Shown here piece after piece: positions 6,972 through 14,813 of a DNA stretch of 41,381 nt. Under the pieces are notes generated by a model. That model searched no databases and was not told the origin of the DNA. It was given only the letters and a program-made list of their open reading frames with translations. Numbering within the stretch: the first letter of the stretch is position 1; every line of letters starts with the position of its first letter. This DNA is from a virus, in IMG/VR virus record IMGVR_UViG_3300032053_012243, positions 1-41,381 of that record; one strand, 5' to 3'. The translations under genes were made by a program, and so were the position numbers.

Positions 6972-8768
6972 CTATGCGCAGTTTTTTAATTCTACAGGAG
7001 CAGAGAAATTACAAAACGGATAGAGACTACAACCCCAAAATTTAGTATCATTTTTTCCATTTTTTAAATACATAGGTGCTGAACATTGGTCACACATTTT
7101 GCCGTGATGTGCTAGGTGGGCTTCTTTTAATTTATTTTGAAATCTTAAATAGAAATCAGTAAGCACTGTTAAATTATTTAATTTACCCTCAGAAATATCA
7201 TCCATCTGTTTTTCTAATTCGGCAGTATAATCATACTCCATAAAATCAAAATATTTAGTTAAAATTGTAGTAATATGATCGCCTAATTTAGTGCCGTGAT
7301 AAGTATTACCTTGTTTTTCTACATAATGTCTACTAGTAATTTTACTAATAATTTCGGTATAAGTGCTCGGTCTTCCAATTCCTTTACTCTCCAACTCTTT
7401 AATTAAAGAGGAATAATTGTATCTTGCCGGTGGTTGAGTAAATTTTTGTTCCAATGAAATTGATTTATCATCTAATAAATGTAATAAATCTTTTGTATTT
7501 ATAGTTGGAAATTTTTCTTCCGATACGGTCTTACCTTCTAATAAAGATAAGTAGCCGGGAGATACTAATAGTTTGCCTGTTAATTTAAACTGATGCTTAT
7601 CAAGCAAAGTGTGAATAATTTTCGCCTCTAATGTATCATATACGGCTGGACACATTTGCGATGATACGAAATATGACCAAATAGTTTTATATAGTAACCC
7701 CATATCGCCACTCAAATGCATCTTATCTGGCACGTTATGTAAGATGGTTGGTCGAATACATTCGTGGGCATTTTGCGACGCGTCTTTATTTTTAAAAGTG
7801 TTTGGTTTTGCTGGTATCTCAAATTTATTATTTACCAACCATTCTCGCACATTTGTTAATGCCGCATCAGAGGCTCGCACTGAATCGGTTCTAATATATG
7901 TGCAGTGTCCAGCTTCATATAATGACTGGGCGGCAGCCATCGTTTGTTCGCCCTCAAATCCGTATTTGGATGCCATCACTTGTTGCATCTTTGCGGTAGT
8001 TAATGGAGCGTCTGAATTTTCTTTCTTTGGTTTCTTTGAGACCGATACAACTTCAAATAAAGAATTTGCTATATTGGGTTGCTCTATATCTAATTTAATT
8101 AGCTCGGCGGCGTCTTTTGATTTTACTTTACCTTGATATTTGGCAATAAAAGATTGCTTATCTTTAGTTAGATTAACATTTATATTCCAATATTCTTGTG
8201 GTTCAAATTTATTAATTTCTTGTTCCAACTCTACAACCATACGTGTTGCTACGGATTGAACTCGTCCAGCTGATAAATTAGCCCCATAAGCATTAATTAA
8301 AAATGGTGATACCATAAAGCCTACAAGCCTATCAAGTATACGCCGTGTTTCTTGAGCTTTAAATTTATTTAAATCAATTTCTGAAAATTGATTTAACCCC
8401 GCCACAACGCCTTCTTGTGTAATTTCGTGAAATTCGGCTCTAAAAATTGGCTTATTTAAATGTTTAAGTTTTTCAGCAATATGCCAAGCAATACCGTGCC
8501 CTTCAGTATCTGGATCGGTGCAAATAAATATTTTTTCAATATTATCAACATTAGATATGATCTTGTCTAAGAAATATACCTTATCGGGCATAAGTGTATA
8601 AAATGCTTTAAAATGATCGATAGGGTTAACTCCTATACCATACCTACCTCCTTTGGCTAAATTAACTATTTGCCCATTAGAGGCACAAACGATATATTGA
8701 TCGCCCAAATATTTTTGGATTGATTGAACTTTACCTGGAGATTCGACGATTATAATATTTTTTTTCAT
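6972..8768 (-). CDS. topA: type IA DNA topoisomerase I
   Basis: TopA relaxes negative supercoils by single-strand passage through a 5'-phosphotyrosine intermediate. The TOPRIM domain starts with IIIVESPGK (5-13) and has the acidic triad TDPDTEGHG (84-92; D85, D87, E89), where most bacterial enzymes read DPDREGEA. The catalytic tyrosine is Y291 in CTYIRTDS. A CxxC...C zinc ribbon closes the protein (CDQCSAPMYL ... WGCSLYPFC). At 598 residues it is shorter than cellular TopA because it keeps only one zinc ribbon. It starts 43 bp from a divergent plus-strand gene, so that short gap must hold both starts. Confidence 0.95.
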   Translation of the reverse strand: MKKNIIIVESPGKVQSIQKYLGDQYIVCASNGQIVNLAKGGRYGIGVNPIDHFKAFYTLMPDKVYFLDKIISNVDNIEKIFICTDPDTEGHGIAWHIAEKLKHLNKPIFRAEFHEITQEGVVAGLNQFSEIDLNKFKAQETRRILDRLVGFMVSPFLINAYGANLSAGRVQSVATRMVVELEQEINKFEPQEYWNINVNLTKDKQSFIAKYQGKVKSKDAAELIKLDIEQPNIANSLFEVVSVSKKPKKENSDAPLTTAKMQQVMASKYGFEGEQTMAAAQSLYEAGHCTYIRTDSVRASDAALTNVREWLVNNKFEIPAKPNTFKNKDASQNAHECIRPTILHNVPDKMHLSGDMGLLYKTIWSYFVSSQMCPAVYDTLEAKIIHTLLDKHQFKLTGKLLVSPGYLSLLEGKTVSEEKFPTINTKDLLHLLDDKSISLEQKFTQPPARYNYSSLIKELESKGIGRPSTYTEIISKITSRHYVEKQGNTYHGTKLGDHITTILTKYFDFMEYDYTAELEKQMDDISEGKLNNLTVLTDFYLRFQNKLKEAHLAHHGKMCDQCSAPMYLKNGKNDTKFWGCSLYPFCNFSAPVELKNCA

Positions 8769-8811
8769 TTATATTTCTTTTAATAATACTTTAATAAAAC
8801 TGTATTTAGTT

Positions 8812-9213
8812 ATGATAATTCATTCATCATCATTGCGGAATTATTTCGAAAATGCTTTCGAAACTTTGCCCGTGCAATATGAGCTCAAAGCATATATGGT
8901 AAGCATATTTGCCAAATATCAATATGCTAATTATGATTTATCTAAATCAAGTTTAACCCTTGAATATGCGTTAGCTAAAAACGAGAAAGATTTTGAAAAA
9001 TTTCAAAATGTTGGAGATTATATCTTTTTTGTGAATTCCTTATATCCTGAAAGTTTAAAGAATGCTTCCAAAGATTATTACTATTCAATAGGACAAATGA
9101 GCTACTCTCAATGTTATTCTATATTAAATAAACAATGGAAAATATATGAGCAACTGGCAGATCAATTCATCGATCTAAGCGCTCACGCGCGCCACATTAT
9201 TCATAATATTTAA
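8812..9213 (+). CDS. hypothetical protein (133 aa)
   Basis: I do not recognise this protein. It is one of few plus-strand genes in the first 16 kb, divergent from topA and overlapping the phosphatase gene tail to tail by 17 bp. It is aromatic-rich and helical (IFAKYQYANYDLSKSSL, KNASKDYYYSIGQMSYSQ), with no signal peptide or membrane span. No ribosome site is evident before the ATG; a promoter must lie in the 43-bp gap or within topA. Function is unknown. Confidence 0.65.
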   Translation: MIIHSSSLRNYFENAFETLPVQYELKAYMVSIFAKYQYANYDLSKSSLTLEYALAKNEKDFEKFQNVGDYIFFVNSLYPESLKNASKDYYYSIGQMSYSQCYSILNKQWKIYEQLADQFIDLSAHARHIIHNI

Positions 9214-9970
9214 ATTTATGTTTATAAATTCTTGATTTATTATGCTTAATCATAGCACAAGTCATTGAATTTAATTCAAATAAAATTAATTTAGATGGCG
9301 CGCCGCCGCCTAGCATAAAATATTTAGAATAAATAAATGGCAATTTACTTTTATAGTTATGTGCTCCGATATAAATTTTATCGGTTGGTAACAATATATT
9401 TTGTTTATTTTTTAAATAACTTTTAACTTTTTGAGAAGCGCTAGTATCAGATACCCACCTATAATCATTGTCATCTATTTGTGTTAGATCGAATCCGCCG
9501 TGAAATAAAATATAATCTTCTAATATAAGATTAGAAGGTAAGGTATTAAGAAATTCTATATGAGAATTTGGAACAATGTCTGTGAGACGAGAAAACGGAA
9601 AAGACTCCGGTTCAGATTTTAAATTCTGATTTTCTAAATAACTTTTAACTGTTGGAATGCCTCCCAACAATAACCAAGTTCTATAAGCTTCGGGTGACTT
9701 TAAAGCTTTTAAAAACAAATCTTCGTGATTACCTTTTAAGATAAAAAGTTTATTACCATATTCTTTTTTTAGAGAAATTAATAATTCTAATACTTTATAA
9801 GTATCATTACCTTTATCTATGAGATCTCCTAAAAATATAAGAACATCTTCCTGATCTTTAGAGAAGCGTAATGGAAGTATTCTATTTAATATAATATTAA
9901 GACTTTCAATATTTCCGTGAATCTCCGGAATAACATATTTACAAACAAATGTAGGTCTCCATTTTCGCAT
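9197..9970 (-). CDS. PPP-family metallophosphatase (lambda/ApaH-like Ser/Thr phosphatase)
   Basis: The protein has the layout of PPP phosphatases such as lambda phosphatase and ApaH: PEIHGN (15-20), LGDLIDKG (47-54), LKGNHE (79-83) and FHGG (about 155). The first motif is normally GDxHG, but here the metal-binding Asp is replaced by Glu (E16); the other metal ligands (H18, D49, N81) are intact. The substrate could be phosphoprotein or a dinucleoside polyphosphate; sequence cannot decide. The 257 residues are normal length. The start lies just after a GC-rich alternating inverted repeat and has no Shine-Dalgarno. A later start is unlikely because the first motif begins at residue 13. Confidence 0.85.
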   Translation of the reverse strand: MRKWRPTFVCKYVIPEIHGNIESLNIILNRILPLRFSKDQEDVLIFLGDLIDKGNDTYKVLELLISLKKEYGNKLFILKGNHEDLFLKALKSPEAYRTWLLLGGIPTVKSYLENQNLKSEPESFPFSRLTDIVPNSHIEFLNTLPSNLILEDYILFHGGFDLTQIDDNDYRWVSDTSASQKVKSYLKNKQNILLPTDKIYIGAHNYKSKLPFIYSKYFMLGGGAPSKLILFELNSMTCAMIKHNKSRIYKHKFKYYE

Positions 9971-9974
9971 TTTT

Positions 9975-9996
9975 ACACACGCACGCGTGTGCGTGT
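9975..9996. repeat. 22-bp alternating purine-pyrimidine inverted repeat
   Basis: The 22 bp between the FtsK stop and the phosphatase start alternate purine and pyrimidine without a break. They contain the 8-bp inverted repeat ACACGCAC-GCGT-GTGCGTGT. In an AT-rich genome this GC-rich block stands out. It can form a stable hairpin in RNA or Z-DNA/cruciform in supercoiled DNA. No T-run follows it on either strand, so it is not a classic terminator. Confidence 0.6.
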
Positions 9997-9997
9997 C

Positions 9998-11008
9998 CTA
10001 AAGTAAAGAAGATAATAGGCTCATTATATCATTGGGCGACGAGTATGATACTTGAAATTTTTCAAAATTATATTTATAATTATTAATTATAGCTTCACCA
10101 ACATTAGTGATAGCCTCCGCCCCATTCTGGTCTAAAATAATTCTGGAATCTATTTTAGATGAAACTTTACAGGCGATACGAGCTGGAAAATTTGCCTTAA
10201 TAACACCAGTAATTATATCTACTGAAGGTCTTTGTGTAGCTAAAATGCAATATATACCGGCAGCCCTACATTTTTGTATTAATCTGCATAATAAGATATA
10301 ACCTTCTTTAGAAGGATCTTGCATCGTTAAATCTGCAAATTCATCAATTACTAATACAATTGGTTTAAAACTATCATTATTAATGATATTAATATCAGGA
10401 TTATCTTTGAGAAGAGAATATCTTTGCTCCATTATAGAGAGTAGGTAATGTAATAAGTAATTGTACTCTGTATAAGAATTTATAATATTAACTCGAGAAG
10501 TTAATTTGGCATAAGGCGAAAATTCAATAGCTTTGGTATCAACAATAAAAAGATTTGCATCTGTTGCAAGTAATAAATTACTAATTATAGTGTGCAATAA
10601 ACTGCTTTTACCTGACCCTGTCGATCCTCCTATTAACATATGCGGATTTTTATCCACATCAATAATAACTTTATTGCCTTGATAAGTGTTACCTAAAATA
10701 AGTTGTAATTCTTTTTTATTAGATATTATTGTAGACAAATCTTCTATTAGATTTGAAGCTGGTAATTTTTCTACCACCGTTTCAATTTGAAGTAAGCCAC
10801 TATCTAATTTAAATTTAGTTATAGGAATTGAAAACGACTTTAGCACAAGCATCAGCTCTTTTGAGAGAGCTGAAAATTTGGCTAACCTAAAATTATTTTC
10901 GATTTTAACATCAAAAACATTCATACAACCTTTTTTGGTTACATCAATGCATTTGGCGTGCAATTTATTTGCTGTTAAAAAACTATTGAAGACTTCTATT
11001 TTTTCCAT
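9998..11008 (-). CDS. FtsK/SpoIIIE-like DNA translocase motor
   Basis: This is a RecA-fold DNA pump of the FtsK/SpoIIIE/HerA group. Walker A is GGSTGSGKSS (127-136) and Walker B is IVLVIDEFADL (217-227). The FtsK signature ILATQRPSVDIITGVIKANF follows at 255-274. The 336 residues cover the alpha/beta motor only. There is no membrane domain at the N-terminus, and the sequence stops just after NGAEAITNVGEAII, so the gamma domain that reads KOPS sites is missing. It could act in genome packaging, segregation or conflict with host DNA. The ATG lies 6 nt after a perfect TATAAT, suggesting a leaderless mRNA. Confidence 0.9.
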   Translation of the reverse strand: MEKIEVFNSFLTANKLHAKCIDVTKKGCMNVFDVKIENNFRLAKFSALSKELMLVLKSFSIPITKFKLDSGLLQIETVVEKLPASNLIEDLSTIISNKKELQLILGNTYQGNKVIIDVDKNPHMLIGGSTGSGKSSLLHTIISNLLLATDANLFIVDTKAIEFSPYAKLTSRVNIINSYTEYNYLLHYLLSIMEQRYSLLKDNPDINIINNDSFKPIVLVIDEFADLTMQDPSKEGYILLCRLIQKCRAAGIYCILATQRPSVDIITGVIKANFPARIACKVSSKIDSRIILDQNGAEAITNVGEAIINNYKYNFEKFQVSYSSPNDIMSLLSSLL

Positions 11009-11014
11009 ACTAAC

Positions 11015-11020
11015 ATTATA
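11015..11020 (-). promoter_or_regulatory. TATAAT -10 element directly before the FtsK-like gene
   Basis: A perfect TATAAT lies on the minus strand with only 6 nt between it and the ATG at 11008. No good -35 is seen at the usual distance (TTTCTT). If used, the transcript would be leaderless or nearly so. A phage-specific sigma factor that needs only the -10 could explain the missing -35. Confidence 0.3.
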
Positions 11021-11062
11021 ATACTCGTTAGCGGATTAAGAAATCGTGTATTTCAAAATAAA

Positions 11063-11461
11063 TTAAACAGCAAGTAATTTACCAAAAGCCTCTTTAGATA
11101 AACTCATCTTAACATCATCACCAATTTTGAAACCAAATCTGTTATGAATATTAACCGGAAACTCCAATACCAAATCAGAATATTGGTCCTTACCCACTAA
11201 TCGTGTAGAGTATGCTTGTGCCTTAACAATTTCAATAACTTTACCTTTGTAACAAAAAAGAATATCTAAATCATCATTCACATTTTTCATCCAAAATTTA
11301 TTTATTTGTGGCTTCGTATATACGAACGCCATAGATGTTAAAGGCGGTTCAATATGCATTAGACCATTTGTTTGTTCATTTTCATCAATAGCAAGTGAGA
11401 CTACAAACCTATTGCCATTTATAATGACAAAGCCTTTATTCATCAATTTAGTATTATTCAT
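11063..11461 (-). CDS. DUF192 family protein
   Basis: DUF192 proteins are small beta-rich proteins of unknown biochemical role, found in bacteria, archaea and some phages. The signature is present: ENEQTNGLMHIEPP (27-40, usual 'R-x-x-GLM'), MAFVYTKPQINKFWMKNV (44-61, usual 'M-x-F-x-F ... FWMKNT') and LDILFCYKGKVIEIVKA (65-81, usual 'LDIxFI ... G-x-V'). There is no signal peptide, whereas many bacterial members have one, so it acts in the cytoplasm. It starts 1 nt before the stop of the next upstream gene's spacing region and is in line with that operon. Confidence 0.8.
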   Translation of the reverse strand: MNNTKLMNKGFVIINGNRFVVSLAIDENEQTNGLMHIEPPLTSMAFVYTKPQINKFWMKNVNDDLDILFCYKGKVIEIVKAQAYSTRLVGKDQYSDLVLEFPVNIHNRFGFKIGDDVKMSLSKEAFGKLLAV

Positions 11462-11462
11462 T

Positions 11463-12971
11463 TTACCAGCCCGGTTTATCTATATCTTGCTGTATTTGTT
11501 TATTGAAGAAGCGCCCCGCGGGATCTAATATATTTACATTACGTTTATTTGAACCTGGTTCATAATATTTATCCTTATATAGCATATTTAAAAGGTGAAG
11601 TGGTTCATTTATTGTTAATATTAATGTTAATAATTCAGTAATTTTTACATTTAATTCTTCTGAATTAAAATCTTTATTTTCTAAAAGATTCATAATTTTA
11701 TCAACTATAATTTTCATTTCTCGTATAATATTATATACTTCTATACGTGCGGCGGATGACGGATCTTTCCCACGCTTATGTTTGTATTTATTCCATAAGC
11801 GTGACAATAAGTGGCTGGATAATTTAGTTAAATCTAAATTGAGTAGAGATGCATTTTTTTGCAGATTACGAATTTCATCTAATGAAATATTTTCCGGTAA
11901 CTTCTGCTCTATTTCTATTTCTATTTGTTTTTTAAACTTATCAAATAATTCATCAAATTTTTCTTGTAAAATATCTGCAATTATATCTATTTTATTTTTA
12001 TCTTTCTCTAATTTATTTTGATGATAAATAGCTAAAAATCTCTGCATATCATCTTTCGATAACCCTAAACTGCCCATATAAATAACATCATCTTTTAATT
12101 TATGTATTGATGAAGGGGAAGGTGGTGATACTTGAGAGGTTGCGGCAGGCGGAGCGGCAGGCGGAGCGGCAGGCGGAGCGGCAGGCGGAGCGGCAGGCGG
12201 AGCGGCAGGCGGAGCAGAAGGTTTATTAGCTATAGGAGGTTTGTTTGCGTCAGGTGGCGTATCAGAGGAAGTATCAGAGGAGGTGTCAGGCGACTTATCT
12301 GCGGGTATGATGCCAACTTTCGAAGCGTCTAGCCCCTTAAGTTTAAATAATTTAATTACAGAAACTTTTAATGAATTTAAATTATTAGATATGCGGAAAT
12401 AAGAATTTAAAACATCCTTAAATGACCCCATATCTTTAGATAAGATATGATCTTCAAATTCAACTAAATTTTTAAATAAAGTATGACTTAAACTTAATGC
12501 CGATAAGCGTTGTAATTTTTGTTGTTTTGTTTCTTGAGAAAATAAAGAAGGCAATTTTGCCCAATATCTAGTAATTAGATTAGAGCCCTCTACAACTAAC
12601 GCATTATTATCGGGGGAGGCGTGCGTTTGACGTCGGTGAGATGCATATTGCGATTGTTCTTGAACAATTCCATTAGCTTCTGACACTAATGTAGCAAATT
12701 CGGCAGCTAATTCATTGAACTCACCGCTTACCAATCCCAAATAACCGCCAATTTCTGCCGGTAACGGCTCTTTAATGGTAGAGATTGGCAATCCGGCTTT
12801 AGCGTCCCCCCGACCGTTTAAACCACGTTTAAATGATATGAGGGCAGGTTTAAAGGCATTCAATCTTGCAATAAAGGCAGAACAGGCTTTATTCCAAACC
12901 GCCTTGCGTTCACGAAGATGTTCTTGCGCGGGGTCTTCAGAGTGGGATCTTGCAGTAATTATTACAGGCAT
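11463..12971 (-). CDS. large protein with six-copy Ala-Pro repeat linker, unknown function
   Basis: I do not recognise the family. The 502 residues split into two helical halves joined by a flexible linker at about 233-285. The N-terminal half begins MPVIITARSHSEDPAQEH and is helical. The linker starts with Asp/Thr/Pro/Ser repeats (DTSSDTPPD), then has six exact PPAA/APPA-type units encoded by a 12-bp DNA repeat. The C-terminal half is again helical (coiled-coil-like to the end, DIDKPGW). Such linkers usually keep two folded domains apart. It could be a virion or host-takeover protein. Base composition of the repeat differs sharply from the rest of the window. Confidence 0.75.
   Translation of the reverse strand: MPVIITARSHSEDPAQEHLRERKAVWNKACSAFIARLNAFKPALISFKRGLNGRGDAKAGLPISTIKEPLPAEIGGYLGLVSGEFNELAAEFATLVSEANGIVQEQSQYASHRRQTHASPDNNALVVEGSNLITRYWAKLPSLFSQETKQQKLQRLSALSLSHTLFKNLVEFEDHILSKDMGSFKDVLNSYFRISNNLNSLKVSVIKLFKLKGLDASKVGIIPADKSPDTSSDTSSDTPPDANKPPIANKPSAPPAAPPAAPPAAPPAAPPAAPPAATSQVSPPSPSSIHKLKDDVIYMGSLGLSKDDMQRFLAIYHQNKLEKDKNKIDIIADILQEKFDELFDKFKKQIEIEIEQKLPENISLDEIRNLQKNASLLNLDLTKLSSHLLSRLWNKYKHKRGKDPSSAARIEVYNIIREMKIIVDKIMNLLENKDFNSEELNVKITELLTLILTINEPLHLLNMLYKDKYYEPGSNKRNVNILDPAGRFFNKQIQQDIDKPGW
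12142..12213. repeat. six perfect copies of a 12-bp GC-rich tandem repeat
   Basis: Six identical 12-bp units (gcggcaggcgga on the plus strand) lie inside the minus-strand gene and encode the Pro-Pro-Ala-Ala repeat. The units are about 83% GC in a 30% GC genome. Exact copies at the DNA level, including third positions, mean the array expanded or was corrected recently, and copy number is likely to vary. Confidence 0.9.
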
Positions 12972-12995
12972 CTTAAAATATACGAGATTATGATA

Positions 12996-13553
12996 TTATA
13001 AAATTTTATCGATAATACCGTATTTTAAGGCGCCTTTAGCATCTAGATATAAATCTCGTTTGGAATCTTGTGAAATTTTATGAATAGATTGCTGTGTATG
13101 TTTAGCAAGTATCTTTAATATTCTTTTATTAAATGATTCCAAATAGTTATAATAAATTTTGGAATCCACTTGATCAGACATTGGCATTTCTGGAAATGAA
13201 CACTGTAATCCGTGGATCATTACTTCGGCATTTTTAAACATAAATCGTTTACCCTTGGTGCCTGCCGCCAGCAAAAAAACACCCGCCGAGTAGACTTTAC
13301 CTATACCAATAGTCGAAATTGGGGCATCAATTAAACCCATTACATCATAAATACTCGATAATGCTGATGCGTCTCCCCCAGATGTATGAATAAATAAATT
13401 AATATCTTCTGTTGAACTAATTGCATTATAATAAATTAGTAATCCACATATTGATGAGGCGAGCTCTTTGGTTAAATCTTCGGCTAAAAAGATAGTTCTA
13501 TCTTGAGATAGGGAGGTATAAACATCGGCATATTTATTTGATTCTAAATTCAT
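12996..13553 (-). CDS. clpP: ClpP protease subunit (catalytically intact)
   Basis: ClpP forms a barrel of two heptameric rings that degrades proteins fed by an AAA+ unfoldase. The catalytic triad is intact: S89 in GKVYSAGVFLLAAGTKG (usual GQAASMGAFLL), H114 in VMIHG, and D167 in SKRDLYLDA. The oxyanion glycines (TSGG, 57-60) are also present. It has 185 residues and no propeptide. The ATG overlaps the stop of the dead paralogue as TAATG, so both are made together, probably as a mixed ring. No ClpX/ClpA-type unfoldase is seen in the window, so it would need the host's or one elsewhere in the genome. Confidence 0.93.
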   Translation of the reverse strand: MNLESNKYADVYTSLSQDRTIFLAEDLTKELASSICGLLIYYNAISSTEDINLFIHTSGGDASALSSIYDVMGLIDAPISTIGIGKVYSAGVFLLAAGTKGKRFMFKNAEVMIHGLQCSFPEMPMSDQVDSKIYYNYLESFNKRILKILAKHTQQSIHKISQDSKRDLYLDAKGALKYGIIDKIL

Positions 13554-14125
13554 TAGACAACCTTATCGGCTATTCCATATTTTACCGCCTCCGCAGCAGT
13601 CATAAAACATTGACGCTCTGTATCTTTTTTTAACTGCACAAGCGATTTGCCGCTATGATTAGATAATGCTTTTAGAAAAGCTTCATTGTCTCTAATGGTT
13701 TTGGTATGAGAAATTTTAGTATTTGTTAAATCAGAATGACCCATTGATTGAGACATTACCTGTGAAATACAGATGCCGGCATTTTTAGTAATTAATCGAT
13801 ACCCTTTGGTGCCAGCTGCCAATAACAAGACCGCTTCACGCATTACGGCTCCAATGCAAAAAGTTTCAAGCGGCGATGATAATAGCTGCATTCCATCATA
13901 TATAGCAAATACATTGCGTATGTCTCCATCTTCGGCATTAATAAAGATGGTAATTTTATTTTGATTTTCTTTATCTAAAACAAATAAGGCAGCCAATACA
14001 TCGACAGATGCCTTATCTGTTAATAAATCATCTATAAAAATAATTCTATTTTGTAGAAGTCTTGAAAAGACATCTACACGAACCTCTTCAACATTTCCCA
14101 TCTTTTCCAAGATAACAGTATTCAT
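13553..14125 (-). CDS. catalytically dead ClpP paralogue (ClpR-like)
   Basis: The protein aligns with its neighbour over the whole ClpP fold: IGAVMREAVLLLAAGTKGYR (91-110) matches the active-site strand, and AAEAVKYGIADKVV the usual end. All three catalytic residues are changed: Ser to Arg (R96), His to Ser (S121, in ICISQ) and Asp to Gln (Q172, in TERQCF). The SGG oxyanion motif is EDG (65-67). The fold residues, including LLLAAGTKG, are kept. This is the situation of ClpR subunits in cyanobacteria and plastids, which mix with active ClpP. The TAATG overlaps with both neighbours argue for stoichiometric expression. The heteromer itself is inference. Confidence 0.88.
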   Translation of the reverse strand: MNTVILEKMGNVEEVRVDVFSRLLQNRIIFIDDLLTDKASVDVLAALFVLDKENQNKITIFINAEDGDIRNVFAIYDGMQLLSSPLETFCIGAVMREAVLLLAAGTKGYRLITKNAGICISQVMSQSMGHSDLTNTKISHTKTIRDNEAFLKALSNHSGKSLVQLKKDTERQCFMTAAEAVKYGIADKVV

Positions 14126-14484
14126 TATCGCCTTTTGTGTTGTTTCTTTTCAGCCTCTAATTGTTCAGCGCAACTAATGCAAATTGCAAATGTTGGATTA
14201 ATAAGTAATCTTTTTTCAGCAATTAATTCCCCACATTCTTCACAGTGACCATAGGTATTTTCTTCGATTTTTTTAAGCGCTATATCTATATTTTTTAATT
14301 TTATCTTATCTCTTAAAGATAATTGAGCCTGTATGTTAGCGAGAATTTTTCCTTGAATTTCATCAACCTCGTCACCTGATATATCTATATCAATGGGTAT
14401 TAATTCTTTTGAAGAAATTAATTCCTTTTCTTCGAGAAGAATTTTTTTAATTTTTATTATAAATTTTTTCACTTCAATCTCCAC
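14125..14484 (-). CDS. DksA/TraR-type C4 zinc-finger protein
   Basis: The C-terminal half has the DksA/TraR C4 finger: CEECGELI (C-x2-C) and, 17 residues on, CISC, framed by the family's 'YGxCxxCGExIxxxRL' and 'P-x-x-xxCxxC' pattern. The first 75 residues form helices, as in the DksA coiled-coil that reaches into the RNA polymerase secondary channel. At 119 residues it is between TraR (73) and DksA (151). Phage members can mimic DksA-ppGpp to reset host transcription. It leads the ClpR/ClpP pair and overlaps the dead ClpP start by TAATG. Confidence 0.88.
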   Translation of the reverse strand: MEIEVKKFIIKIKKILLEEKELISSKELIPIDIDISGDEVDEIQGKILANIQAQLSLRDKIKLKNIDIALKKIEENTYGHCEECGELIAEKRLLINPTFAICISCAEQLEAEKKQHKRR

Positions 14485-14813
14485 TATAAAAATGTTTTAA
14501 TTAAATCCATATTTTGGATTATTTTGTTACGCAATGATTTAGATAATTTTATTTTTAATAAAATTTTACCTTCTGAAATAGCAAATCTTTGTTTTTGTAA
14601 ATTATGAAACTTACGCGGTTTACTCATTTCTAATTTAAAATGACAAAAATTAGGAATATTGATATTTTCTTTTTGCTGTAAATTAAGCAAAAATTCATCA
14701 ACAAATATCGAAATCACATTAGCTATGTGTATGTGATGAATATTATGTTTCAATCTTTTAGTGACTAAAAAAGTCAGCTTACGTTTATTGAGGGTTATGG
14801 ATGGTTTCTTCAT
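14484..14813 (-). CDS. HU/IHF-like DNA-binding protein (divergent), copy 1
   Basis: This 109-residue basic protein follows the HU/IHF plan: a helical N-terminal half (IHIANVISIFVDEFLLNLQQ), the turn motif INIPNFCHFKLEM (51-63) where HU has 'V-x-L-x-G-F-G-x-F', the start of the DNA-bending arm at SKPRKFHNLQKQ (64-75) where HU has 'RKGRNPxTG', and KLSKSLRNKI (89-98) where HU has 'FKPGKALK'. The glycines of the turn are replaced, so it is distant. It probably coats or bends phage DNA. It overlaps the upstream gene by 29 bp and its stop overlaps the next start. Confidence 0.65.
   Translation of the reverse strand: MKKPSITLNKRKLTFLVTKRLKHNIHHIHIANVISIFVDEFLLNLQQKENINIPNFCHFKLEMSKPRKFHNLQKQRFAISEGKILLKIKLSKSLRNKIIQNMDLIKTFL

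Noticed and set aside
7744-8136. 130-codon plus-strand frame
   Set aside because: It lies fully inside topA, opposite conserved TopA motifs, so it is a shadow.
12132-12332. Plus-strand frame rich in Arg-Ser-Gly repeats
   Set aside because: It is the reverse side of the 12-bp repeat coding Pro/Ala in the minus-strand gene; the frame has no ribosome site and no independent support.
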